Assembly (NCBI GenBank): GCA_036971475.1
Contig: JBAIZL010000005.1
Span: 168,387,886 to 168,451,885 of the forward strand
Source: Prosapia bicincta
Taxonomy: Eukaryota > Arthropoda > Insecta > Hemiptera > Cercopidae
Reading direction: 5' to 3'
Length of the DNA: 64,000 nucleotides
The notes beneath the pieces are model-generated. The model saw only the letters and a list, made by a program, of their open reading frames with translations. It was not told where the DNA came from and did not search any database. Both the position numbers and the translations under genes were made by a program. Shown here piece by piece: positions 44,275 through 57,572 of this stretch (positions within the stretch are counted from its first letter, which is position 1; the number at the start of each line of letters is the position of its first letter).

Positions 44275-45687
44275 TTCTACACTGTCATTGTGTTGATCCT
44301 TGACCATATATACCATGTCATGCTCGGTATATTCTTCATTGTTATCTAGTGCTGTCCACTCTTTCAGCCAACTTTCTTCAGCATCTTCACATCCTGGTAC
44401 TCTTTGAATGAGCTGAGATAGCTCAGTTTAATCATTCCGTGGTCTAAGTGGTGTTTCCACGAGGCTAAGCCTGAGCTTCTTCCAACATTTCTGAAGTAAA
44501 GTGTTACTGATATTATTCTAGGATTCAGCACCCAATAAATTACATCATTTATTGTAATCGTCTTAAGTTATTCTGCAATAGAACAAACAATCTTCTTCAA
44601 TTAATGTTTCCAGAAGCTTTTTTCTGTGGCTCAGTTTTATATTCTGCAGCACACATTGGTCCATAGGCTGATGTCATGTTAGAGGGGAGAAAAATTGCTT
44701 CTATGTCTTTACATACCAACTGCAGTTCTGAAGGAGCATTGTCTATCAAAAGTATAGCTTTTGGTGGCAGTCCATTTTCATTAAATTTTGTTACTGAAGG
44801 AACAAATTCAGTTTTGAATCACTCCTTGAATATATTACCAGTCATCCACGCCTTACACTGATTTCTGTAATGTACATGGAGAGCATTCAAGTTCATATTT
44901 TTAAGGACTTAGTGGATTTTTCAATCACCATTAATGGTAGCTTATTTGTTCCCACAGCGCTATGCAAAACTGTAAGACGCTGTTTGCTAGTTTTAAAGCC
45001 TAGTGCAGAAGATTCCTCTTTAGAAACAAGACTTTTAAGTGGGAAGGGCTTTACAATTCAATCCAGTCTCGTCCGCATTATACACTTCCTGGGGTGAGTA
45101 ATTTTTAGACAAAATCAAATTTGTGAATTCATCGTTAAATCAAGTAAATCACCATTCATTAATTTGTTTAACTATAATTCCTTTTCTTGTATTAATGGGC
45201 CACTAATAGGAACTCCTTTCTGCCTCTCTGTAAACCATAAAAATACAGTTTCGTTAATTTTTTCATTCACAGAAACTTTCGCGTGATGGTGTTGCTCCAA
45301 AGACTTTTCAGTTGTGGCTTTGCAAAACTGTTCAATTTTTGATACAGAAATATGTATCGAATGCTCTAATATTGTTCATTAATAAAAAAAATGCACTTCT
45401 GTCAAATGTAAAATGCATAGCAAATCCGAAATCCAAACAGGCTATAGCCCTAATTAGGCTCACAATCCCTTTCTCACCCTGGCTGGTGGTTGTGAGGGTG
45501 TCCATTATATTAAAAAGAAATCTTTTACTGTTATTACCCACTTACAAATACAATGTGTTAAAAAAATAAAATATTAACAGTAAAACATATTGTGAAAACT
45601 TAAAATAGATGGGGGAGGGGGAGAAATAATGGTTTACAAATATTAACTTTATCTATTTAATTGTTTTTCAAAAAATTTTAACTACAG

Positions 45688-46069
45688 ACTATTTATTGCA
45701 CACAGAGATAACGATGTATCTGATGAAGAAATACCTTCAAGCAGTGATTCTGACAATAATGATGAAGAGGAAAATGAGCCAGCTAAAAAAAGAATAAAAT
45801 TACATGATTATAGAGAGGTTTTAAAAAATAAACATGAAGAGTACATCCCATATCGAAACATGTCAATACAAAAATGGAATGACAAAACTAAAGTAGCTTC
45901 TGGTAAATTAGCAAACTCTAACTTTTCTGCTTTTGATCACTCAACTTTAAAACAAATTGAATTAATTATGAGTGATAAAGAGAGACTCATAAATCGAACA
46001 CAAATAAAAAGATCCAAGTATCGAATACTAGGCACAACATTAATGGAAAAGAATGATGCTTCAAAAGAG
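45688..46069 (+). CDS. AATF: AATF exon 6
   Basis: The acceptor ACTACAG|ACT (45687) is used here; a second in-frame AG at 45705 would shorten the exon by 18 nt (six residues) without breaking the phase. It encodes an acidic tract (DVSDEEIPSSSDSDNNDEEE), a basic patch (AKKRIK) and the well-conserved block QKWNDKTKVASGKL...DKERLINRTQIKRSKYRILG. The donor is AGAG|GTATGT, phase 0. Confidence 0.93.
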
Positions 46070-46212
46070 GTATGTAAAATATTATATGTGGTTGGAAGAG
46101 ACAAAAAGAATAATTGTTCTGAGAAATATTTAATTCTACCTTTAAAATATTGTGTATGTATTTGTCATAATTTTAGTTTAGATTACAATAGATTGAAAAT
46201 AATCACAATTTT

Positions 46213-46325
<113 letters not shown>

Positions 46326-46870
46326 AATTTTTGAACTAGATAGGAGACTGACAGACTTGCCTAATGGCCATAGGTCAAAACTCTCTTTAGCAATCTCTAG
46401 AATAAAATTAGCATTTGTAAATTTGGCAAAAAATTATGAGACAAATTTGTGCATCTGAACACCAAACAGTTATAATGATTCTTTACTTTATTGGCTTTCA
46501 AAAAATATAAACATGAATTGAGTTTAATAAATAGCACAAGACAATTTTAATACTGCACCAGTTTTTTATTGATCCAGTCTCACATCATTATCATAATTTA
46601 TTGTCTTGAGCAACTCAATAAACTCAATTCATGTTTATATCAAACTCAGTTGTTATTAATGGCTATTTAAAATTGTGATAACCAGAAAATGCTGACACTA
46701 AATAAGTTGACAAAAAGCATAAATGTTGGTTTTCTTGACAAGAAAAGAGACTGACTTACCTTGATAACAGTCCATTCTTTAAACCAAAATATACACACAA
46801 AACAATAAAATAATGGTATATTTCAGAGTCATGACAAAGTTTGTTTTTCTGTATTGGGATTTGTAACATT
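46326..46870. repeat. MITE pieces and an inverted repeat
   Basis: 46326-46380 and 46744-46870 match the 28926-29186 MITE (GGAGACTGACAGACTT, ATATTTCA). Between them, 46508-46552 and 46597-46644 are inverted arms (AAACATGAATTGAGTTTA and complement) around a 45-bp loop. Confidence 0.6.
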
Positions 46871-47173
46871 ACAAAAAATCATTTAAGTAATAATTTACTA
46901 TATCCTTATACTGGAAATTCATACTAATTTCTTCATGACTCCTTTACATGTTGTACGTTGTAAGACCTGACCTAGTTGTAAGACATGCCAAATACACCGC
47001 CCAACAAATAGTTTCAATAGCCTAACATCCAAGACTACGATTACTATTTAAGAAAGTTATATTATGAAATAAAAGTAGGCACTAAATTGCATGTAGTACA
47101 AAATTGTTTATTTAAAAATTTAAGTAAATTATTTTTTAAAAATGCAGGAATTGACTTATTTAATTTTGTAATA

Positions 47174-48718
47174 CAGTGAAACCTGTCTTAGACGGACCCT
47201 TTGTTAGGCGGAATCCCGTCTATCACGGAAAACTTTAAAAGTCCCGACTGTCGCCTATTTAATTTACCTGGTTAATAACCTTCATAAGCCGGAAACTGTC
47301 TAACGCGGAAGCGGAATAAGCAAAAGGATGAGTGATACGTATTTACTACGTCTTAGTTCTGCATAAGCCGGAAAATCTGATCATATACATGCTGTAAAAT
47401 ATAAAGTTACAATGAATTTCGTTTGGATAAAATACGGTTTATAATATATTTTTTTATCATAACAAAATTCACGGATAGGTCTGCTTAATTGTACCGGATC
47501 GTATTTATTTCTGAGAACTCTGTAACAAGGTTAAGGATTGCTGATATGCACAAGATAACGCAATGGTATACAAACATCCATAATTTACGATAGGCTATGT
47601 GTAAGCACTCGTTTCCTTCAAGATAACGCAATGAATCGTTTACAAACATCCACGGCCAGACATAATAATGTCATATTGATTGACATATTGAAAGGCGAGA
47701 GACCGCTTCATTCTAAAAGGCAAAAAACATGTGCAAATAGAAGAAAAAGAAGAAATTGAAGATGTACCAGTCGTAGAAAACAAAATAAAAACATTTGGCG
47801 AGGCTTTAATGAAAATTTGTGAGTTAGAAGATTTCGCGGTATGTATTAACAGCCCGGAAATGCATCACCATTTGTTACAACTAAAAACAATAACTCAAAC
47901 ACAAGTAAAACAAACCTTTTAAAACAAAAGTCAGTGCTAGATTTTTTCAAGCCTAATTGATTTTCTTTTATTTTTACGAAAGCCTACTATGCACAATATT
48001 TAGCCTAAATACAGTAAGAGGAAAAATATAGGTACCTAATTTTTAATAAATTGCATCATTAATTCATAAATTTTGTTGACAAGTGTATAAGTGTTTTAGT
48101 GTTATAGTTTTCTATTAAAAATGTTTTGTGGAGAAAGATAAAAGGATGCTGCATTAAAAGGTAAGATTTTTATTATGTAATGTAGGTTTTAACATTTTCT
48201 GTAGTGGCATAGCCAACACCACCTAGAAAACAAGATTTACGAGTTGTGACGTCACAGGGCACAGGCTACGGGCTGTCATTAGGCAATCAATATAACCGAT
48301 ATTACTGTTGAATGACTTTTATTTAGATGTTAAAATGTGATAGTTTTCTTGCGATTTAAATACACTTGCTTTATATGTTGAAGTGTTACTTCTGTAGGAA
48401 ATAAACAGTCAGTACTTAATTGGAAATAAATAATTAAATTAAATACTGTATTAGAACAAATGTAGACACTATGACAATTAATTGTCCGTTATCTATGTGG
48501 TGGTGGTACAGCGCCATACAGCTGATCAGTAGAAATAATAGTCTCATAGCTAGGAATCCCCATGGCCTACCCTCACCCCAACGCTAAAAATAGATATAAC
48601 AAACGTTTCGTGATAGTATTGCCATCATACAGTACACTACTACTGTATAAGCTGGAAACCTGTCTTAGACGGAAGAAATGTTGGTCCCAATGGATTCCGG
48701 CTTAGACAGGTTTCACTG
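47174..48718 (+). mobile_element. Internally deleted pogo/Tigger element
   Basis: Ends CAGTGAAACCTGTCTTAGAC and its complement, flanked by TA on both sides (47172-47173, 48719-48720). 1545 bp, with only the C-terminal part of a transposase. Subterminal copies of the TIR sequence recur near 48655. Confidence 0.85.
47700..47960 (+). pseudogene. Pogo transposase C-terminus
   Basis: Encodes IEDVPVVENKIKTFGEALMK and FAVCINSPEMHHHLLQL, then after a break QKSVLDFFKP, a C-terminal tail I associate with pogo-type transposases. Catalytic domain absent. Confidence 0.6.
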
Positions 48719-49189
48719 TATATACAAACAAAAATTTTAAAAAAACAAATCATTTAAAACTTACCCTCTCAAAAAATGTAAGTTATTCATCTATCTTTTA
48801 AAATGTGATATAAACACATTAATATTTCAAAAAATATATAATCAATACCTATATAAACATAATCTACAAATGATAAGAAGCAATAAGTACAGTAGAGTCA
48901 ATAATCCAAACGACCCCCCCCCCTTAAACATGTGAATTTTATTTTGAAAGATGGTGTGAGAGAATTCACTTGTGTTTGTTACCACATAATAAAGTAAAAA
49001 AGTGTAATTTATATTAAAAACGCCCTATATTTATTTAAGATTTTTTATCATCATTTTTATATATTATTAATTTATTTAAAGTAGCTAGTAATAAGTTATT
49101 AAATTTATTCAAAATGTTTTCTCAAGTGATGCAAAGCTTAAAAATTAATGTAAAACATTTTCATAAATTTTAGCATAGAAATTAAAATA
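48719..49189. other. No gene recognised
   Basis: AT-rich spacer with a C9 run near 48914. Part of AATF intron 6. Confidence 0.45.
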
Positions 49190-51060
49190 TTTGACTGTAT
49201 ATAACACACACACCCCATCCAGGTTGGTGGTCTGGTTGGGTACTTAGACCCCCGATCTTAAAGGTGTCATGCAATCTGTGGCCCTCAGGGTAAGGAGGGT
49301 CTTCAACATAGCCTCAGGGGCACCAGGCGCCACCCATGAGTATGTAAGTAGCTTTGCTGCAGAGCTCAGCTTACGTAAGTGGAGCTCTGCGGCGGCAGAC
49401 CTTTATTCCCTAGCTGCTTGTGAGAATAAACATGGTAGAAGGGCAGAAGAAATTAATATAAACAATTTAACTGTTCAGGGCTTAGAACATAACAACATAT
49501 CTGTCCCAATGGATGTGGTTTCAGCTCCCGTGAAGGCAGATGGAAAACCAGTTGGAAGGCAACAGGAGGGATGAGTAGCACAAAGGAGGAGTGCACTCTG
49601 GCTTGCCTACAGTGAGACGGAGGCTTGCCTAAAGCAGAGGCGGAGGGCAGAGTACCTCTGCTAACCCTTCTTTGAGGAATCATCGATAAAAGAAGTGGAA
49701 GAGGTTGGCTGAGGCTAGGGCTAACCCCCCCCCTCTGTTATCTCGGAAGCTAGTGGATATGGTGGGACTTCAACAGCAGGAGGGAAAGGAAGGAAAGGAG
49801 TACTTCTGATCCTTCTCTAAAGCCAGAAGGATAGACTGGGGTCTAAGCTTTTTGGGTCGGGAGGGCTGTCTTTCTCAGCAGTCTTCACCAAGCTACCCAG
49901 GGTACAAGTAACTTTTGGGGATGGTGTAGGCATGAGGATGGAGATGACGGCTTTTGACCACCTTAAGAGCACTGTCATGGACTAGATTTTGGATGTTTCT
50001 ATTGGAGGTATTGTTCTACGGTTCAGGGACATGTACTTGAGGGATGGAGTAGTAGCGCTCATTTGTACTGAGGAAGAATTGGCAAAATGGCTGCAAGAAG
50101 CTGTAACGTCAGTAAAGCTAATGGAACTCAGAAAAGGCTAGTCCTACCTGATGAACTAATTAAGACAGTGAAAGAATTAAGAGGTGAGAGGTACCACCAC
50201 CATAAAGGGAGGCCACTCAGTTGGTCAAGCTTATAGGGATTCAGAACCCGGAACTTGACACTTCAAAGTGGAAGATTCTATAATGCATTGAGTGGTGACT
50301 TGCAAGCCTCCTCTGCTTAGGATTGGATAAGGTGGACCTCTATGGACCTGGAAGAGAAGGGTGAGAGGAAGAATTAGAAGGTGTATGGGTCAGTAGGATA
50401 TGACTGATCCTCGGGCAGTGATCCTGCAGATTAATTTGCACCACAGTAAAAGCACCTCGGGGGTCCTATTCAGGTGTTTAAGTGTGAGGCACACTTTACC
50501 AGCTAGAGCGCTGGTGCAAGAATCGTACCTGGTCAAGAACCATATAAGGAATTTGGTTGTGGCAGAGTGCAACTACTCATGCAAATGGGGTACATGATGG
50601 GCAAAGGTTGTATGTAATAGTCAGGGGATTAGAAGCCATGCTGATTCAAAAATTTCAACCAGAGAAGTTGCGGTGGTTAGAATTCTAGGTAAGTCATGGC
50701 CTTCCACTTACTGTGACCACAATAGAGAATCATCATAGGTATAGGAGGCTTTCATTTCAAGAGGTGTGGGCGTGGAACATAACATTTGGGAACTCCTGCC
50801 CTAAAGGGTTATTAGAAAACTCTAGACATCTCTACGTCACCACAAATTCTTAGTTAGCTATTTTTCTTACACAAAGAAAACTTTACAAGGATGGACATTA
50901 AAACGGGTTCTCCATTCGAAATTCAAAGTGAAGCTACCTGCAACTTTTTCCAGCCGGCTATTCTTTCCTGCAGAGATCCATCCCTGCCAGGAAAGTAAGA
51001 CGTTACCACCTAAGTTGGTTGGTAAGGTCATTTTACTACTCTTATCCTGCCTGATGTAGT
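49190..51060 (+). pseudogene. LINE fragment, R1/LOA-like
   Basis: GC-richer than its flanks. Plus-strand frames give an ORF1-like region (49270-50150), then ILQINLHHSKSTSGVLFRCL with ALVQESYLVKNHIRNLVV near 50420-50560, the start of an apurinic-type endonuclease. The match resumes after a deletion near 50700 and again near 50930. No RT seen. 5'-biased and broken. Confidence 0.6.
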
Positions 51061-51431
51061 CTATAAACTTTTATATAGCTGATTAAAATAACTTTTACTT
51101 TGAAGATAATAAAATTTTTGTATATCTAACTTTATGAATTTTTTTTCTTGATGAAAATGAAATATCACAGACCTTTCTATGTTTATTCTGATGTTCCACT
51201 TACTTAAACCCCTGTTTATTCTCATTTACCATTCAAATAACTTAATACCTCATTTAAAAAGCTCTAATTTACATACAATCGGTCAAAATTATTTCAAACA
51301 ATCTATTTTATAATTCCCTTAATATTACTTTGTTTCTAAAATGAAAAATTTGTATTTACTAAAATTTCAATAATAGTGTTGAAACCTATGATTTTACTCC
51401 AATACAGTATGAACGTATGCACACACACACA

Positions 51432-51433
<2 letters not shown>

Positions 51434-51470
<37 letters not shown>
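51434..51470. repeat. (AT)n tract
   Basis: Follows (CA)n and abuts repeat P. A second short (AT)n lies at 51650-51680. Confidence 0.95.
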
Positions 51471-51471
<1 letters not shown>

Positions 51472-51475
<4 letters not shown>

Positions 51476-51613
51476 GTTAATATATTACTATTGTAAATAA
51501 TGTTATCATTTAAGTGATTCAACAATGGTCAAGTGACAGAAAGGTGCCTCATCACACAAGGTAGAATTATTGCACTTAGTGGTGGATAACAATAGTAATA
51601 TATTAACTTCATA
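51472..51613. repeat. Dispersed repeat P, hairpin copy
   Basis: TGAAGTTAATATATTACTAT at the left, its complement ending TTAACTTCA at the right, with the AGGTGCCTCATCACACAAGG block between. Same family as 58349-58562 but with one arm shortened. Confidence 0.75.
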
Positions 51614-51716
51614 AAGTCAGTGCAACAGAAATATAATGGACAACGTAAAATATATATATTTATATATATATATATATATTTACACAAATAGCATAAACCA
51701 ATTTAATATTTTTTAG

Positions 51717-51829
51717 GAAACAGAGTTTGATAAAGAAATATTTGATGATGATGACTTTTATCATAAGTTATTGAGAGACTTCATTGAACGTAGATCAGTA
51801 GATGGATCAACTTCTACACAGTCAGAAAG
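51717..51829 (+). CDS. AATF: AATF exon 7, start of Traub domain
   Basis: The acceptor is TTTTTAG|GAAAC and the donor AGAAAG|GTAAGT. It encodes [20 protein letters not shown], the highly conserved entry to the C-terminal Traub domain. Ends in phase 2, followed by an 83-nt intron, the only short one in the gene. Confidence 0.95.
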
Positions 51830-51912
51830 GTAAGTATAGGATAAAGCTAATAAGGTAATAAAGTTTTTTGGATTGTGTTGCTAAAATTAATTCTATACTA
51901 TTTAAATTTCAG

Positions 51913-52111
51913 ACAATGGATGGAATTACAAAAACTTAGAAGTAAAATGAAGAAAAAGGTCGATACTAAATCGACAAAAGGCAGAAAAATAAGATATGTG
52001 GTTTTACCAAAACTAGTTAATTTTATGGCACCGATATCTAACAGTACTTTCAATGAAAATGCAGAAAATGAATTATACAGTTCATTGTTTGGAAAAGTTC
52101 CATCAAAATAA
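51913..52111 (+). CDS. AATF: AATF exon 8, Traub domain and stop
   Basis: The acceptor is AAATTTCAG|ACAATGG. It encodes [37 protein letters not shown] and the terminal ELYSSLFGK, the diagnostic Traub signature. The stop TAA at 52109-52111 overlaps an AATAAA signal. Confidence 0.96.
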
Positions 52112-52779
52112 ATTTTTTATTAAATACATTTCATAATAAGCTATTGTCATTTTCCAATAGAATATATATTCCAAAATGTTCGCATGTTTAAACCAAAGAA
52201 AATAATTAGTTCTGAGATGTGACATTACAAGTTAATCCAATTAAACAAATAGAAATAAGAAACATTTTAGCTCTATCAATCACATGCTATCACATTTCGT
52301 TTAGCGCTGTATGACAACAGATCCCATCTTCAGCACTATAAATGAGATTACTTTATATATAACTTGTGATGAACCAAAATATTTATCATTGTATGAAGTT
52401 ATTTAAACATAAAATATCAATTAAATTATGTTTTAAATATATATGAAATAATAAGATATGCCATATTTTTCATATCTCTATTGTTCCTTCAAAAAATGTA
52501 TTATGACATATAGTTCATGCGATACTCAAGAACACAATATGATATTAAAAACAATACTTTTATTAGTATTAAAAATAAGTTTTAAATTCTAAGCACAATG
52601 CCTTCCTAGAAAAGTACGATTTCAGAAAAGGAATTGGATTCTTGAATTTCATACAGTTTTTATTTCACGAAATAAGAAATAGAAGGTTCTGTGTTATATG
52701 ATGAATAATATTGTTTTTTTTTTCATTATGGTTTTTTTTTGTATCGTCTTATTAAGAAATATCTTTTGTAGAAGTTTTT
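52112..52779. other. AATF 3' flank
   Basis: Holds the 3' UTR or its downstream flank. AATAAA overlaps the stop; no other strong signal is seen. Confidence 0.5.
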
Positions 52780-54450
52780 CAATGATCACTTGCAACACAC
52801 ATATCAATTGTAAATATGCCTTCCACTTCTTCTAACCATGTACTTATGGTTATCGAGAAGTTAAAGAGCTACTGTACATAGAGGGAAGTGATGTCTCTTT
52901 TCATGTTTTTTTTATCTTCTGTTATCGACAGAATATTCAGATCTCTGTGAATATCTTTGTTTTTCACATACCAAGGGGCATTAACCATATTTCTCAGTAT
53001 TTCATTTTTGAACATCTGAAGAAATTCATATGCACATTTCCAAAGTTAGCTACCATACAGCCAAACTGGTTTCAAGATATGATTGTAGATTTTTATGTTA
53101 TTACATAACGAGAGGTTAAAATTTTTACCAAGGGCCAATAGTGCTTACGATATTTGATATTGAATTCCTCCTTTTTTTGTGTAGTATTTCCATCTTAGTT
53201 TAGCATCTAGGTTCACACTTAGATATTTAGCAATATTTTCACACATCTATTTTTAACATCTAATAGCGGAGGATCTTTCAATATCTTATTTGCGGCATTG
53301 ATGTGGACTGAGTTCATTTCGTTTACTTTGATTTTCCATTTATCAGTCCATTTTAGGAGTTGTTTGCTCTCTGGACCTTGTCCGTAAATGTATATATGTC
53401 TTTGCCAATAATGCAGTGTCATCTGCAAACATTGCAATGGTAATTTCTTGGTGGTTGGAATATCACAAGGGTACAGTAGGTAGTATACTGGTCCTAGTAC
53501 ACTACTTTGAGGTACTCCTGCTTTGATTTCCTTAATTTCGGAATATTTCTCTTCCTGTTTGTTCTTGAAGGTTCTGGCTGTTATATATAATGTTAACAAT
53601 GAAACATACTCCTTTGGGAGCATCTTATTTAATTTGTGGATTAGGCCTTTATGCCACCATTCAAGCTTAGGTGACATCTAGAAATAGTGTAGTACAAATC
53701 TGATTATCTTCTAAGGTTTGTCCTATTACATTCATTATTCTATGGACTTAATCTATAGTAGAATGATGTGTTTTTCTGAATTCAAACTGGTATTTTGAAA
53801 TCAGATCATTTTTCTCTAGAGCTGGTTCAAGTCTTTTCAGTAAGAGCTTTTCAAATAACTTGAAGATTGTAGGAAGTAGCAATATCTGTCTATATTACAA
53901 TATTGTTAGGCGATTTCCCTGGTTTTAGTAACATTACAAATTCTACCTTCCAGATATCTGGCATATGTCAGTATAAATACAGCATTAATCAGGTAAGCAT
54001 AACTACTCCTTTTCTTGGAAGCTCTTTTAGTATTTGTCTGGTGATAAGATCAAATCCTGGAGTTTTTTGGAATTAAGATGTATCTAAATTTCATAATCTA
54101 CTTCATTTGTAGTTGCCGGTGGTATTTCTTCTGATATATTGATACTATCATCCAATTCATACTAAATGGTCTACAAATAAGTCCGCTTTTTGTTTATCAT
54201 TTCTTGCCTAATATCCATTGTCTTTCCTGAGTAGAAGTACTGAAGTAATTGGCCTCTAGATTTTTCTGTTGGCTTTAATTATTTGTTTCCTTTGTTGTGT
54301 TTATATTATCCAAATAAAAGTTTACAGAACCTGTTTGAGTTTCCTGATTTGCCTCTTTATTTTTATTGTTTAAGATGGTTTTTGTCTACTGGATCTCTGG
54401 ATTAATGCCATTTTCTTTTTTCTAAAACTAGTTTCCTTATTTCTACTGGG
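52780..54450 (-). pseudogene. Jockey-like LINE reverse transcriptase remnant
   Basis: Minus strand: YQFEFRKTHHSTI near 53790, WWHKGLIHKLNKMLP near 53650, AGVPQSSVLGPVYYLLYPCD near 53500 (the SVLGP motif), then WTDKWKIKVNE, and a decayed C-terminal region toward 52850 (NHKYM). The catalytic FADD is lost to a frame break (LQMTL). It lies between the convergent genes. Confidence 0.85.
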
Positions 54451-56738
54451 TAGTTGTTTCCTTTAATGATATAATTAGTTGTCTTGTGTTGTTATATGCA
54501 GGAGTTTGTATAATCTTCCACATACTTTGACCAGTTGTTCTTTGGTCTGCCATTGGACATTTAGTTCAGAAAAGGACTGCAAGATAAGATTTATCTCAAT
54601 CTGTGTTTATGTGATGCAAGAGCTGCTTTTGAAAGCAAGAGTTTTGTGATTTTGAAACTTTGAGATATGCTAAAGTGAGTTTTTCATGCAATGTCTTTTG
54701 TATTCTACATTTTATCCTCGTTTTGTCTTGTTTTTTTTACTCCAGACTCTTTGGATAAAAAGGATGACCCTGGTTGTTCAGGATTTTATGGTATAGTATT
54801 AATTGTGTATATTTTGTTGTTAATTCTATTACATTTGGCACATGGAACAAAAAATAAGTCTATTTGCTATTAACTTAATAAAAGAGCACGCCTTATACTA
54901 TTAATAATATGTATGTGAACATTTTTACATCTAAATATTAAAAATGGTAAATGAATACAGATTCATATAGAAGAAGTACTTAATCAAAATTGATTGAATT
55001 TTCTTAGTGTAAATGTCCCTTTTGTGAAATTAAATAGTGAACTAGGGTTAAATTTATAGAAATAAAACACGTTAACGCAATGACCACAGCCTTAGGATTC
55101 AACTATGATTCCCAATATTTCATGTAAAAGGATTGCACCTAATACTTGATGAAAATACTATGCAACTTGCATTCTCATAATTCTGGATTATATTCTTCTC
55201 TTACTAATTGATCAAAATTAATTCTTATTATTTTTGTTGAAAGATAGTATGAATCACCAATCTAAAAAATTTTTTAAAAAAAATACTGATATTTTTTTTT
55301 AAACGCGGCAATACATTTTTTTAGAAAGTCTTGGTAATTTTGATTTAAAACGTTTTTACTAGTTCAGTTTCCGCCAAATCTGTCTGTCTGTCTGGGAGGA
55401 ATTTTACTACCGAGTTTGAACTAACTTCTCGATGAACTAGGGACCTCAAATTTTAAACATAGATTTGAATTAGATGACAATGCAATATTCACTCTGTTCC
55501 TTGTCTTAACATTTGTTTAAACGAATTGAATTCGGGTGATGATGTACCTTACTTGTTAAAACTGCTGTTTTTAACATTCTCTTGCTTTAAGTTTGTTTAA
55601 ACAAGTTTTATTTGCTTGAGGAGCTAGAGACTTTTAGATGCGTTTATATTCAATTAAATAATTGTAGTACGTTTATTAATGTATAAATTAACATATTTAT
55701 CAACCGATGAAAAATATTGAATAATAACACTTTAATCCAACAAGATACAATTATTAAAGTAATATGACTTGCGTGTTAGAACAACTTTTATACAATAAGC
55801 CTATAACATTCAGCTATTGTTTGGAATTATGTTACAAAATCTATTGAAATTTTTCATCCGGACATATGACTAAAAAAACTGAAAATAAGAAATTAAATAT
55901 TTTTTTTTAATATACCACCCTTTAAAATTGATTAAAAAGTCTACAATAATTTTTCAAGGGCCTTCTACAATTTTGAGGGACAATTGTTAGTGGCTATGGA
56001 TATATTTGTAATACTTGGAGAGAAAATGTGGGGTGCAGGATAGTAAAGGAGGAGTAAATTAATTAAATTACCATGAATTCCCCTCTTAATTCACTTTAGT
56101 AAATTCAAAATTGTAGAAGGGCCATGAGAAATTATTTCATACTCTTTAGTCAGTTTTAAAAACGTGGAATATTATAACAAAATTATTTGATTTGAATTTT
56201 TTATCAATAAATGAAGTAGTTATGTCAGTATAATAAAAAAATAAGTTATTACACTTTTCAAGATCATATATTACAGAAAAAATGATACAAAAATAATTAT
56301 GCAATTAAGGAACTCAAGATGATACCTCTCTGGAATTACTATGCAAAACAAGGAGCTATCTAATAATTAAAGGTACCCCACCTATTAAAGCCAAGACTGA
56401 TGGGGTTACTTGTGTTCATATGACATTTATTTAGTGCTATTACACTGAAATCAACAATGTTATTTGTTGCTTTCACACACACACACACACAAAAGGATAG
56501 TTTTGCAAATAATCATTTCATTGGGCTTGTTATGTTTAATCAAATTTTAAAGCTTTTTAAAATAAATAGCCAAATTAATACTATTATGTAAACAAAATTA
56601 TTTTTAAATTCTAATATTAGTAAATAATACAAATCAAACACTATTTATTTTATTCAGTGAAACAAAGAGAAAATAAATGTATTACTTACTACCAAATTAT
56701 GTGGTTAATATTCAGTGAACCGTATCGTTCTGAATGTT
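54451..56738. other. Intergenic, between AATF and Asterix 3' ends
   Basis: AT-rich. Only short low-complexity repeats (GTCT near 55382, CA near 56475) are seen. The left part may be further LINE sequence; the right end holds the Asterix 3' UTR (minus AATAAA overlapping the stop at 56743-56738, another near 56649). Confidence 0.45.
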
Positions 56739-56820
56739 TTATTGTAATGAAGAAGCCCATGGCGGAACCATAGGTTGTGGATTTTGGAGATAAGACATTA
56801 CAACTGCTGACAAAGATAAC
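56739..56820 (-). CDS. WDR83OS: Asterix exon 4 and stop
   Basis: Acceptor TTTTTCACAG|GTTATC. It encodes [20 protein letters not shown] then WASSLQ and TAA (56741-56739). The [16 protein letters not shown] ending is diagnostic; this copy has five extra residues after PPW compared with my memory of the human protein. Confidence 0.96.
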
Positions 56821-57474
56821 CTGTGAAAAATAAACTATATATAATTTAAAACAAACAATAAAACCGCCAAAATTTATTATACCTCAAGAATACATTTGTC
56901 AATCAAACAAATTTTATCTTTATAAATCATATAAGATCATGATTAATATTATAAATAAGGAAATTGTTTCAAGAGAACAACAAGAATATAAGAGTCAAGC
57001 TAAATATACTAGTAGTATTCTGTATCAGTTGAAGCATAATTCATACACATAAATAAAATGTTTCCTTTCCAATTTTCTGTTGACGCAAAGAATTTTTAAA
57101 AAAATGAATCTTAAAAAACTACAAAGCTAAGTATAAGTTTAGAAAAACAAAATTAGAAAGATAATTTTGCTAGCACTTCATGTACATATTTTTTTTTAGT
57201 TAAAAGTATAACTATTATCACAAAGGTTGGAATTGTGAATAAAGGTATGAAGGTAAACACATAAAACACTCTAATTTTATATTCTGGAGGATAAAGGCAA
57301 TTCTAAAAGTGAGTTTTGGAAAGGTGTATTAGACCTATCATACATTAGATTAATAACTAATTAATTACTTATAAAAAGAAAAAGCGCCTGAACTAATAAA
57401 ATCAAAATGAAGTGTCTAGTAAGAAAAGCGATGTACAAGACAAAAAAACAAAAGTTAACTTAATAAAAACTTAC

Positions 57475-57572
57475 ATAAAACTGCTAAGAATTTGTTTAGT
57501 GTCATCAATGATTCTGGAGTTTGCAAAACTAATACAAGAGCAGTACAGAGCTACCCATGCACACCACTTGAG
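57475..57572 (-). CDS. WDR83OS: Asterix exon 3
   Basis: Acceptor TTTTTTCAG|CTCAAG and donor GTTTTAT|GTAAGT. It encodes [20 protein letters not shown] then [12 protein letters not shown], containing the second hydrophobic segment. Ends in phase 2. Confidence 0.96.

Larger units (their letters stand above)
41190..45560 (-). mobile_element. Tigger element split by a hAT insertion
   Basis: The terminus CAGTAGAACCCCTCAAATCT at 41190 follows TA. On the minus strand, 45560 to 44283 encodes degraded transposase with VYNADETGLNC (near 45070) and following motifs. Coding continues to about 41460 beyond the hAT at 41642-44274. The 5' terminus near 45560 is missing. Confidence 0.75.

Noticed and set aside
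53219..53677. 152-codon minus-strand open frame as a host gene
   Set aside because: It contains the SVLGP reverse transcriptase motif and a broken FADD region; it is a LINE remnant.
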